Part shown: piece after piece, positions 22,001-31,500 of the stretch
How the letters are laid out: every line of letters starts with the position of its first letter
Numbering within the stretch: position 1 is the stretch's first letter
Notes under the pieces: model-generated
The model's database searches: none
What the model saw: the letters and a program-made list of their open reading frames with translations, nothing else
What the model was told of the DNA's origin: nothing
Translations under genes and position numbers: made by a program
Assembly: GCA_009103225.1 (NCBI GenBank)
Contig: RHPI01001412.1
Span: 101,840-165,839 of the forward strand
DNA: 64,000 nucleotides
Source: Chlorokybus atmophyticus
Lineage: Eukaryota; Streptophyta; Chlorokybophyceae; Chlorokybales; Chlorokybaceae
Direction: 5' to 3'

Positions 22001-22860
22001 TGGCTCAGTTTTGGAAGTCGCTATGCAGCTTCTTACACATTCAGCAGAACATGAGCACTGCTTACCATCCACAGACGGATGGTCAAACAGAACGCGCCAA
22101 TCAAGTGATTGAGGAAACCATCCGGCATTATGTGAGCCCGAATCAGAGTGATTGGGATATTTATCTCCCAATGGCTGAATTTGCGATCAATAATGCATGG
22201 CAAGAGAGTGTGCAGGAGACTCCGTTCTTCTTGAATTACGGCGTGCATCCACTGAGTCCTGCGAATTTAAAATTGCCCGCAACCGATATAACTCGCGTAC
22301 CTGCAGCGCGCGAGATGGCTTCGGCCATGCAGGATAGGTTAGCGTTGGCAAAAGACTGTCTGCGCGCAGCGCAAGACAGACAAAAAGCCCAAGCTGATGC
22401 GCATCGTAGAGAGGCCACCTACGATGTGGGCTGTTCGGTGCTTTTAAGTACCAAAAACGTATCCATCAAAAGAGTGGGTACCCGCAAGTTTTTCCCTCGC
22501 TGGATAGGCCCTTTCAAAGTGATTGATCGGGTCGGCACTCACGCGTATCGTTTGGATTTACCAATGTCGATACGAATTCACAATGTGTTTCATGTGAGTG
22601 TACTGAAACCGTACCGATCAGACGGTCGGGTTCAACCTCCTCCACCCCCAGTCGCAGTGGATGGTGACAATACATTTGAGTATGAGGTGGAAGCAATCCT
22701 AAGTCACCGTAAGCCTCGACGCGGACGCGCGCCGTCCTACTTGGTGAAATGGAAAGGGTATGGTGTTGAACACAATACATGGGAGCCCGAAAGGAATCTT
22801 ACCAACTGCCAAGAGGTTCTTCGGGGGTACTGGAGTACTGTGTCCACACGCGAACGGTAA
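19090..22860 (+). CDS. pol: Pol polyprotein of chromovirus 2 (same frame as gag after TAG)
   Basis: It is open for 1256 codons after the gag TAG. Approximate residue positions, counted from 19099: aspartic protease LIDTGATHNF (Asp 157); reverse transcriptase with FGLTNAPAVF and YLDD (496-499), complete; RNase H VVSDASTLGCGAVL (Asp 645); integrase with a His-His-Cys-Cys finger (831-871, CDKCQRDK) and the catalytic triad in SMDLI (901), SDRDPRF (962) and QTERANQ (Glu 998). A C-terminal chromodomain (about 1195-1245) contains YLVKWKGYGVEHNTWEPERN. All catalytic residues are present, so the enzymes are probably active. Chromodomains of this group bind methylated histone H3 tails and steer integration to heterochromatin. 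Translation most likely depends on readthrough of the TAG. Confidence 0.96.
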   Translation, partial: DYAVADVAKVDSQLLEIQAVNWFDNLSQMHVMTHAWQTHHKLPLFDVATVEANTCVLVHVKFNMLTDVLHTLSELQCKHRSLSVVAMVPKYHGPWLKYTRGGTVLKQFTKRETGTIRLSAILINPRISHGFLATFQGRVVPLLWTFSGTMQGVNSSFLIDTGATHNFVDEQWVARNKIMRKPSAFSAAGAGGTLPVTGEVKLKVKIGNYYANLAFIVVAINISGVDVVLGQEWQNNVTMTLDTGARLCTVKKGGKRITLSVKGSHSLEFKQPDPALLTALQVKRALRKNTPAFLVHLSSSDDIAPGSTEGVADLIEEYQDVFSDELPGLPPDRGVGHTIPLIPDSDPPFRPIYRLSPRERGEMETQIKELLEKGLIEPSSSPFGAPILFVMKKNGKLRMCVDYRALNKITVKNRYPLPRIDDVFDKLSGNAYFSTLDLTSGYHQIRIHSADVYKTAFRTPSGHYQYKVLPFGLTNAPAVFQKEMNKIFGNILGKYVMVYLDDIIVFSKTKEEHKQHLEAVFTLLRKHHLFASLAKCDFCKSELPFLGHVVSGAGVKPDPRKVQVVKNWPQPKNIHQLRSFLGLANYFRKFMMGYSTVVMPLTKLLRKDAPFSWTSDQEAAMQQVKLALTSAPVLALPNWDKHFTVVSDASTLGCGAVLLQDGRPCAYESRKFIPAEVNYTTTEQELLGVVHALETWRCYLEGVQFTVVTDHNPLVYFSTQLTLSRRQARWNEFLSRFTFEWVYRPGRTNVADPLSRCPSLLAVMRAQLLATQVTLPANDAFVQSVLHGYSLDPWFSRQENIQQLEARDNLYYMGASLVIPDHAGLRMQCIADVHDPPYAGHFGNRKTTKAAQQLYWWPSLPVDVKRYVDTCDKCQRDKPLRQKPAGLLRPLPVPDGKWESVSMDLITELPETALGHTAVAVFVDRLTKMVHIVPCRTEIGSRELAMVFVASVFKLHGLPRNFVSDRDPRFVAQFWKSLCSFLHIQQNMSTAYHPQTDGQTERANQVIEETIRHYVSPNQSDWDIYLPMAEFAINNAWQESVQETPFFLNYGVHPLSPANLKLPATDITRVPAAREMASAMQDRLALAKDCLRAAQDRQKAQADAHRREATYDVGCSVLLSTKNVSIKRVGTRKFFPRWIGPFKVIDRVGTHAYRLDLPMSIRIHNVFHVSVLKPYRSDGRVQPPPPPVAVDGDNTFEYEVEAILSHRKPRRGRAPSYLVKWKGYGVEHNTWEPERNLTNCQEVLRGYWSTVSTRER

Positions 22861-22982
22861 AAGGGTGCTGGTAGACATCTTTACCGCTTCGGCCCTGGTT
22901 CTCTCATTGCTTTCGTTTTGTGACTCGTGATGGGGCTTTGCTAACCCTTCAATGAGGACATTGAAACCTAAGTGGGGGGGAA

Positions 22983-23321
22983 TGTAACGGTGTGCTACCT
23001 CCATAGAGGTTCCCCGCCCTTATTTAGGATTAAATAAGGGTCCCAACGGGATTATACAGCCTATTAAGCCTTATTAGGGCCGTTAACCTAGTGTTAAGGC
23101 CCTAATGTAGTGTTACTTAACTATAACACTGATATCGACATGAGACATGAGTCTCATGTGGATATCAGCTGCATGGCGGCGCTGCTAACGCAGCGGCCGC
23201 CATAGCCAGAGCATCTTGTGCTCTGGCAACTGCCCCGGCAGTGGCGGCGGCGGCGGCGAGGCTGGTGGTGGTGTTGGGGTAGGGGATTAAAGGGAGGAGG
23301 GGCACACCCTCTCTCCTGACA
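22983..23321 (+). repeat. 3' LTR of chromovirus 2
   Basis: It is the same length as the 5' LTR, with differences such as CATGTGG for CATGTTG and CTTGTGC for CTTTTGC. The duplicated target GTGCG follows. Confidence 0.96.
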
Positions 23322-23326
23322 GTGCG

Positions 23327-23905
23327 AGTAGCTTGTAGCTGGGTAGAGGCGGCGGCGGCGGTGTTCGTGGCGTCGTAGGTGAGCAGCACAAAAGCACGGT
23401 TGATTATGTGAAGGAGTGCCAGCAGAGGAGAAGGTGTGTCGCACGATCCGGGGGGACAACTCGTGGACGGAAATGTTGTTGACACATCGCATGTTATTCT
23501 TGTTTCTTGACAACAGGTACCACCTTGTTGGAAAACGTTTGACAACAGTTGCGCAAACATGTTGCAGAAACTTTGCCAACTGCTGCACATAAAGGTTACA
23601 ATTGCACATGTCTAACAAGGGTTGTGTGAAACGTGAAGTTGGAATTATCTTGCCAACTAATGCACATAAAGGGTGCAATTTCTTATGTTCAAGGAGGGTT
23701 GTGTGAGTAGTGATGTTGTATAAGTTTTGCCAACATCATGCCTCATATGTTTTGAAAGGCATGTCTTACGCGGAAGTGGCAACATGCACTCGCTGCCGTA
23801 GTTGGCCACGATTGGCCAACAGTGTGGAGGTCACAATGAACAAACACACAAATCTAGTCAACTGTTCGACTGTGCTGTTGACACTGTGTGTGATCATGTA
23901 AGCTA
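23327..23905. other. Spacer with a short tandem repeat; no gene
   Basis: At 23575-23707 two imperfect copies of a unit (CCAACT..TGCACATAAAG..GGGTTGTGTG) lie in tandem. The stretch 23440-23472 matches 41978-42011 in inverted orientation (core GTTGTCCCCCCGGATCG). Several TTGCCAAC words (23577, 23650, 23729) belong to the motif family described in the findings. Confidence 0.5.
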
Positions 23906-26826
23906 TTACAGCACATCTAAAATCATCTCATGATACTTGTCGGGAATTACAAAGACAGACTCCTTAATCTTTTTCCATGTCATTCTGGACGAGTTGCATC
24001 TCTCTTGCTTCTGCTTTCGGCTCTCTCGTTCCATCGGAAAACGTGCTACGCACCTCAACAGGCTAACCGATAATCTGGCAGGCTTTTGTGGCTGAGGCGG
24101 TAGGAAACATAGGTACCTCCTGGAATATTCTGCCGCTGTCACAATCGAGTCATCAACTCTGCGGAAGTAGACTCCTGTGACGTATAGTGTGTCTGCAGGT
24201 ATGATGACTCCATAAGCGTCGGGCCGCATAGCCGTGGATTTACTCGTGGCGACTTGTTTAGTCAATTGCAAAACCCAATAAGGTGCAGAGGCCTCATATT
24301 CATCGGAGCTCTTATCCGCAGCCACCACAAATGTGTCTCCGACGCTCAAGGAAAGCGCCAGCGCCTCCTGGTTTAAGTATAGCAACTGCACATAGCACAA
24401 GTTAGATAACGATGCTCAACCCAACGCATAAGCCTAGCACTCACATCTTGCTCAATCTCTTCTCCGTCTTCCTCGCTTGCAATCAGCTTTTGTCGTAGCC
24501 ATCTAGGAACGTGAGACTTGTTCAGGCAATGGCTGTAATCTTCGTCTAGGCAGCTGCTGAAGAAGCATGAAAACCTTCGCGAGATAAATCGGTCAACTTC
24601 TCCGGTTCCTTTTATGCATTGAAATTGTTGAGTGCCTGGTACTAAGCGATAGGAGCGCCCTGTCTTGTCATGATCTACTTCATGGAGCTCAACAAGATGC
24701 ACAAACCGCTTCTGAGCTTTGGCTTGCTCTTCACGGGCTGCGTATGATGACTCGGCTCCTCGGCTAAGCACCTGTTGCGCGTACTGAACTATAGTTGCAG
24801 CATCCACTATTTCGGCACTTTGCTCGCTGGCCCTATCCAGGTGCCGTTTCAGTGTCCCTCCTTGACCGTCATGTTCACCCTTGCCATGTTGCGGGCAAGG
24901 ATAATGCCATTCCATATGAACGGTGTTGAGCTCGTTTGCTTCTGTATGCATGGATGTCATATAAGCAGCCGGAGCGCTATATTGAGCAACTTGCGCAAAA
25001 TGGTTGGCACACTTATACTGGACTGCACAGTTGTCACTCCAGCTGATGACCTTTTGCATGTCTATCCCTCTCTCTCTGTAGTCTCTGAGAAGCCGTTTCA
25101 AGCAATGGTGAACAAAGAAGGAGTCTTTTGAAGATCATCCGATATCCAAAAATGAACATGCAATGTAAAATCCGGTAAGCCGCTGATGATCTTGTTGATC
25201 TGTTGGTAAAACTATGCCAACTTGGCATAGTTTGTCTGCTTGTTGAACAAGCAGGCTTATGAGCGTACCTCTTTGACGCGTATCGGCTGGTCGTCTGTCG
25301 ATGTCTCACCATCTACATGCTCTTCAGCGTGACGGTAGATGAGTTGCACCAAGCTCACCACGGAGCGGTTTGCGAAATGCTGCTGCATGAGCTCGTTGTT
25401 TGGCTTGAAAGCGTAATTTTCGGAGAAATCACTGATGCTGACGATCGTGCCTTGACAGAAGGTCTGTAAGCACTGCCTTTGCTGCTCCGCTTACCACTGC
25501 GACAAGAACGAATGGAGCTTGAAGTCCTTCAGCTGCTTCTGCAGGCGGCTGATAAAGTCAACAAAGGTCATGGGCTGCTTGAGAAAGTCTACTCTTGCGT
25601 ACTCGGTGGCGGCTTCACCGTTCTCCGCTTTGCCTGGTTGCATGCGCTTTACGTAGAGCCTAGGCTGTAGCAACTGATGCTTTTCTGATCGCTCTAATGG
25701 ACATGTCGGGAACTTAATCCATCCGCAGTGAGGGCAGTCTCCAGTGATGCAGAGGTGGTTGTAGTAAGCGCTGTCCGTTTCCTTAGTGCAAGAAGTACAG
25801 TCACGCAGGCCGGTGACCGATGAACCCGACAGTGGTGAGTCCAGCAAACGGCACTTGGTGTAAAGTTGACATCTGCAGCGGTGTCGGCAAGTGCAGTCTT
25901 TTTTGACCTACATGCACGGCTGTTACCAGATGCATAGCTTTGATTTACACAAGCTCTTACCGTAACATTCATACCTGACACGCATCGCATGGGCATTTAC
26001 AATGCGCGTGCTTTCTCTGCCGGAACTGAGACAAAGCCATCACAAGCTCTTTCATCTCAGTATGCTGCGAACATACGCACACATGTCGAACGTCGCGTCC
26101 TCCTACATAGTATGGCTTGACCTTCTAAAAAACTCGTTGATGCACGTCGATAAGTGGGTTCTCAGCTCGGAACTTCAAGTAAAGTGCCGTTTGTGTCGTG
26201 CCTTCTAAAAAACGCTTGGTGACATACTCGCCAGCTAATCGTTTACCAGTGGACATACGCAACAACATCTTATCACGCTTGCATGCAGACTCTCTGGTGT
26301 TGAGGATCCAAAAGTCCTCGATCTGTTGAAAAATCTGCGGTGTCACCTTGTCTTTGCGTGCACGACGCCCTTGAGTGCTCCAGTCGTCCAGGTACGTTAC
26401 TTCTTGATAAAACCTTTGACGACGTATCTTGAGCACTGAAGCAACCTCCAAAATTCGCACCGACCTGCTGTCGCCAATTGCTGATCTTGCCGCTTTCATC
26501 AGAACATTCCTTGCCGTTCTATGCGCATTGGAGCGGGAGCTCTTGATGCTGTTGTATGCCGACTTGAACATGTTAGATATCGTTCTGTAGGCAGGAGCTC
26601 TTTTGACGACTTCCAAATAGCTATCTTGAGCGACGGCTGCTGCATTCTTGGGTGCTTTCAGCAGGGATCTCAAAATGTCTGCTTTGATGGTGTCATCTCC
26701 TTGACAGGTCTGTTCTAGTACCTCCTGCATGGCGGCAACTGACTGCTTGACCTGGTATTCCTTTGCTCTTTGTCGTCCGCGTTGAGACTGGGATCCATTA
26801 TTTGCGGACCTGCCAGGAGATGGCAA
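23906..26826 (-). pseudogene. Transposase-like gene of an uncharacterised DFSENY-type family, decayed
   Basis: On the minus strand the pieces follow one order. An N-terminal basic/helical region (26826-26128) leads to KVKPYYVGGRDVRHVCVCSQ and a Cys cluster (CKCPCDACQ), followed by an intron at about 25981-25907. A second Cys-rich stretch contains GDCPHCGWIKFPTCPL, then FVDFISRLQKQLKDFKLHSF, then DFSENYAF. After an intron near 25270-25180 come WISDD, WSDNCAVQYKCANHF and HGKGEHDGQGGTLKRH. A C-terminal exon (24400-23906) resembles a BAH-like region. This motif order is known to me from many uncharacterised eukaryotic proteins that look like DDE-type transposases. The gene is broken by TAG at 26125-26127, TAA at 25491-25493 (both where Gln is plausible) and a frameshift near 25120-25135. 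No clear terminal repeats were found. Confidence 0.6.
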
Positions 26827-28533
26827 AACTTTACCAACAACACAGGCTGTGCTGGTTTGACCGCCAAAATAGCTGACCTAACTTGAGGCTAGATTTATCC
26901 AACTACACGGGCAGTGCGGGCAAGAGGAGATGTTGTATTGTGCGCTGATGCAGGTATCATCGCAGTTGTTGGCAAACCTTATCCAACAACAACAAAGGCT
27001 ATGCCATGCTATCGACCCCAAACAAGGCGGGGTCACCGTCTTGCGGCACGCTCTATCAAAGCCTTAAGCTCAAGTCCGCGAAGTTAGTACATTTGCCAGT
27101 AGGCCAAAACGCTAGTTGGCAAATTTTGCCAACTAGCGTTTTGATGACGCTGACGTGCACAGAGCATATGGCACAACCCTTGTTTGCAGCATGCGTTATG
27201 ACCCATTTTGCCAACTTTGAAACCTTCAAGTGCATATATGGACACAGACAGCATGCAATGCACATTGCAAAAGACTGGTGGTGCCATACCTCTGGCTTTG
27301 ACTATGCACCATAGCCAGCCGCCATGCGGCCGTAGTTGAACGATAGCCTACTCCGCTGCTTGTTGTCGCACCCTTCGAAATCACAAATGTAGACGCAACA
27401 ACTGCGCACACAGCAATGCGTCACTACAGCACTGCATGTAGCGGCACCACTTGCAATTGCGTTCAACAAAGCCTACACACACATAGCAAAAACACATGCC
27501 TACCTCACACCTACCTTGCTTTCAATTGGCAACAAACAAACAGCGGACCTGCCTGGACCTGCCTAAGCGCAGCAGCATAATATGACTGCACAAGCAACGG
27601 ACGTGTACAGCAGCTGAACATCTTGACATATGGTTCGTATGTGGATGCTAGCATTCACGTTGCTCACCAGCTCTCACACACAGCTGGACCTGCCTTCGTG
27701 CAGCATAAAACGCACCTGATCCATGCAGTTCTCACCAGCCCTGCGCCAGCTCTCTCAACCGCCTAGCCAGCAGCCAGCATTGTGGCGCCACCGCCTACAT
27801 TGTGACTAAGCAAAGGAGAAGCGCACTACTCTAGCCTGGCAAAGACGACCCAGCTGACCCGCCGCCCTCGCCGCCGCCCCCGCCGCCACGCCCGCCGTCG
27901 CCGTAGTCGCAGTGTAAGCTAGCATGCAAGCAGAAGCTCAGCTAGCTCCGAAGCTGCTGGTAGCATGCTTAGGGTTCCTCCCCACTCCCCAACTCGCTGT
28001 TGCACACCGTGTATGCCAAGCCACCCCTCCCACACCATCAACCCAAGGCTCAACACCTCTGGCAGCAACACGCACTAGTACACATGCATTGCTCAGCTCA
28101 CAGCACACGTTGCAACTTTGCATGCCTGCCTCACGCAACTTGGGCACCACACAAGTAGGCACCCAATTTTGGCTTGCGCGTAACACCCGTAGGGTAGGAT
28201 ATAAAACTCTTGCACATGAGTTCCAATTAACATAACACTTGGCACATAAAGTCTTTATTGCAGCTGGAGCACGTTGCAAAAAAACTCATGCAGAATAATC
28301 AACCGATGCAATTGTTATTACGAACAAAAGTTTGGGGTTATTTAGCGAAGGTCATTACGTAGCACCCTGGTATGTCACATGCAGCTTGTGCAAATGATGT
28401 TAATATAACATGAAATGAGAAATAGACTCTTCATTGCATCAGAAATACGGTGCTGTGGTCGGTGACAACGGCGGCGACGGCGGCGTGGGCGACGGCGGCG
28501 TGGGCGACGGGGGCGAGGTGCGGGCGGTGAGCA
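26827..28533. other. Spacer with a 39-bp palindrome; upstream region of the ParB-like gene
   Basis: 27105-27143 is a perfect inverted repeat (19-base arms, one central T) whose core is GTTGGCAAATTTTGCCAAC. GC-rich runs of GCC/CCG at 27855-27905 and of GGCGAC at 28465-28515 precede the first ATG of the next gene and may mark its promoter and 5' UTR. An open stretch at 27924-28235 shows no family signal and is not called. Confidence 0.5.
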
Positions 28534-31500
28534 ATGATGGGGCGACCCAAGCAAAAAGCTGCGAAGGACAGCCAAAAGGAGGCCAGTCAAGCCACCGAGG
28601 AAACGACGATAATAAGGTGAGTTGTTAAGCTGTTTAGCTTTGTTGCGTAGCAGCTTGGTTGTTAGCTGTTGTAGCTTTAGACAGCAGAAGTTGCTATGCA
28701 CAACTGTTCCAAAGCATCAGCTACTACTAACGTCTTCTAGCAGAGTTGCCAGCAGCACAAACATGCATGTCCGTGCTACTGGCAACTCTGCGGCAACATG
28801 CATGTCCGTTGCTGCTTGACAACTTGTTCAATGCAGCAGAGTTGTCAAGTAGCAATGCCTGGGTTTGTAATTGGTTTGTAATTGAACCCTTCTGCTGTTC
28901 ACTGCTGCTCACAACTTGTTGTATTAATTGCAGCAGAGTTGCCAGCAGCACGGACATGCATGTTGCTGCTAACAACATGCCTGTTCGCTGCTGCTTGACA
29001 ACTTGACAAATTCAGATTGGTGTATGCTTTGTACATGTTGTCGCAAGCACGCAGCACGCATATGTTTTGCTAGACAGAGCTGCATACAGCTGCTGGTGCA
29101 TGTGGTGCAGCCGAATTGCCAACATCACAGCATGGACACGCGGTGCTGCTGGCAATTCCGCAACATGTGTGCAACAGTTGAATGTGTGCATGTCAGGAGA
29201 GAGGGTGTGCCCCTCCTCCCTTTAATCCCCTACCCCAACACCACCACCAGCCTCGCCGCCGCCGCCGCCACTGCCGGGGCAGTTGCCAGAGCAAAAGATG
29301 CTCTGGCTATGGCGGCCGCTGCGTTAGCAGCGCCGCCATGCAGCTGATATCTCATGTCTCATGTCGATATCAGTGTTATAGTTAAGTAACACTACATTAG
29401 GGCCTTAACACTAGGTTAACGGCCCTAATAAGGCTTAATAGGCTGTATAATCCCGTTGGGACCCTTATTTAATCCTAAATAAGGGCGGGGAACCTCTATG
29501 GAGGTAGCACACCGTTACATTCCCCCCCACTTAGGTTTCAATGTCCTCATTGAAGGGTTAGCAAAGCCCCATCACGAGTCACAAAACGAAAGCAGTGAGA
29601 GAACCAGGGCCGAAGCGGTAAAGATGTCTGCCAGCACCCTTTTACCGTTCGCGTGTGGACACAGTACTCCAGTACCCCCGAAGAACCTCTTGGCAGTTGG
29701 TAAGATTCCTTTCGGGCTCCCATGTATTGTGTTCAACACCATACCCTTTCCATTTCACCAAGTAGGACGGCGCGCGTCCGCGTCGAGGCTTACGGTGACT
29801 TAGGATTGCTTCCACCTCATACTCAAATGTATTGTCACCATCCACTGCGACTGGGGGTGGAGGAGGTTGAACCCGACCGTCTGATCGGTACGGTTTCAGT
29901 ACACTCACATGAAACACATTGTGAATTCGTATCGACATTGGTAAATCCAAACGATACGCGTGAGTGCCGACCCGATCAATCACTTTGAAAGGGCCTATCC
30001 AGCGAGGGAAAAACTTGCGGGTACCCACTCCCTTGATGGATACGTTTTTGGTACTTAAAAGCACCGAACAGCCCACATCGTAGGTGGCCTCTCTACGATG
30101 CGCATCAGCTTGGGCTTTTTGTCTGTCTTGCGCTGCGCGCAGACAGTCTTTTGCCAACGCTAACCTATCCTGCATGGCCGAAGCCATCTCGCGCGCTGCA
30201 GGTACGCGAGTTATATCGGTTGCGGGCAATTTTAAATTCGCAGGACTCAGTGGATGCACGCCGTAATTCAAGAAGAACGGAGTCTCCTGCACACTCTCTT
30301 GCCATGCATTATTGATCGCAAATTCAGCCATTGGGAGATAAATATCCCAATCACTCTGATTCGGGCTCACATAATGCCGGATGGTTTCCTCAATCACTTG
30401 ATTGGCGCGTTCTGTTTGACCATCCGTCTGTGGATGGTAAGCAGTGCTCATGTTCTGCTGAATGTGTAAGAAGCTGCATAGCGACTTCCAAAACTGAGCC
30501 ACAAATCGCGGATCGCGATCTGACACGAAGTTGCGGGGCAAGCCATGCAACTTGAACACAGACGCGACAAAAACCATCGCCAACTCACGGGAGCCTATCT
30601 CCGTGCGACAAGGGACAATGTGGACCATTTTTGTTAAACGATCCACGAAAACTGCAACCGCAGTGTGACCTAATGCTGTCTCTGGGAGCTCAGTAATTAA
30701 GTCCATACTCACACTTTCCCATTTGCCATCAGGAACAGGCAAAGGTCGCAGCAACCCAGCGGGTTTCTGACGTAACGGCTTGTCACGCTGACATTTGTCA
30801 CAGGTGTCAACATAACGCTTTACGTCAACAGGCAACGATGGCCACCAGTACAGCTGTTGCGCTGCCTTGGTAGTCTTGCGATTTCCAAAGTGCCCAGCGT
30901 ACGGTGGGTCGTGTACATCAGCTATGCATTGCATGCGTAGCCCAGCATGGTCAGGTATCACCAAGCTAGCACCCATATAATACAAGTTGTCTCGTGCTTC
31001 AAGCTGTTGTATATTCTCTTGCCGTGAGAACCATGGGTCTAAGGAATACCCATGCAAAACAGATTGCACAAATGCATCATTAGCGGGCAATGTAACTTGC
31101 GTCGCAAGCAATTGCGCACGCATAACTGCCAATAATGACGGACAGCGACTTAAAGGATCTGCCACATTAGTTCTGCCAGGCCGATATACCCATTCAAAAG
31201 TAAATCGCGACAGAAACTCATTCCAGCGAGCTTGCCTACGTGACAAGGTCAGCTGCGTTGAGAAGTATACTAATGGGTTGTGATCAGTCACCACTGTGAA
31301 CTGAACTCCCTCTAAGTAACATCGCCAAGTTTCGAGAGCATGTACGACACCAAGCAACTCTTGCTCAGTAGTAGTGTAGTTTACCTCCGCTGGGATAAAC
31401 TTCCTACTTTCATAAGCACATGGTCTGCCGTCTTGCAGTAGTACTGCACCACACCCAAGGGTGGAAGCATCACTGACCACAGTGAAATGTTTATCCCAAT

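Larger units (their letters stand above)
16487..23321 (+). mobile_element. Chromovirus 2 (Ty3/gypsy with chromodomain), young copy lacking the gag start
   Basis: The 339-bp LTRs (16487-16825 and 22983-23321) run TGTAACGG..CCTGACA and differ at only a few bases. A 5-bp target duplication GTGCG flanks it (16482-16486 and 23322-23326). The primer-binding site TGGTATCGGAGC starts at 16827. The polypurine tract AGTGGGGGGGAA is at 22971-22982, directly before the 3' LTR. The leader carries CCTAG and CATGC pentamer runs (16990-17042). It is 6835 bp long against 6856 bp for element 3. A 31-bp deletion here (between 17634 and 17635) and a 10-bp deletion in one LTR of element 3 account exactly for the difference. 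Confidence 0.97.

Noticed and set aside
22514-22780. Minus-strand frames across chromovirus pol (for example 19716-20033, 21219-21515 and their counterparts in element 3).
   Set aside because: They are shadows of the pol coding strand. The two copies match only because the elements are nearly identical.
27924-28235. A 103-residue open frame upstream of the ParB-like gene.
   Set aside because: It shows low-complexity Thr/Pro/Ala content, no similarity to a known family that I recognise, and no splice link to exon 1. It may be promoter or UTR.
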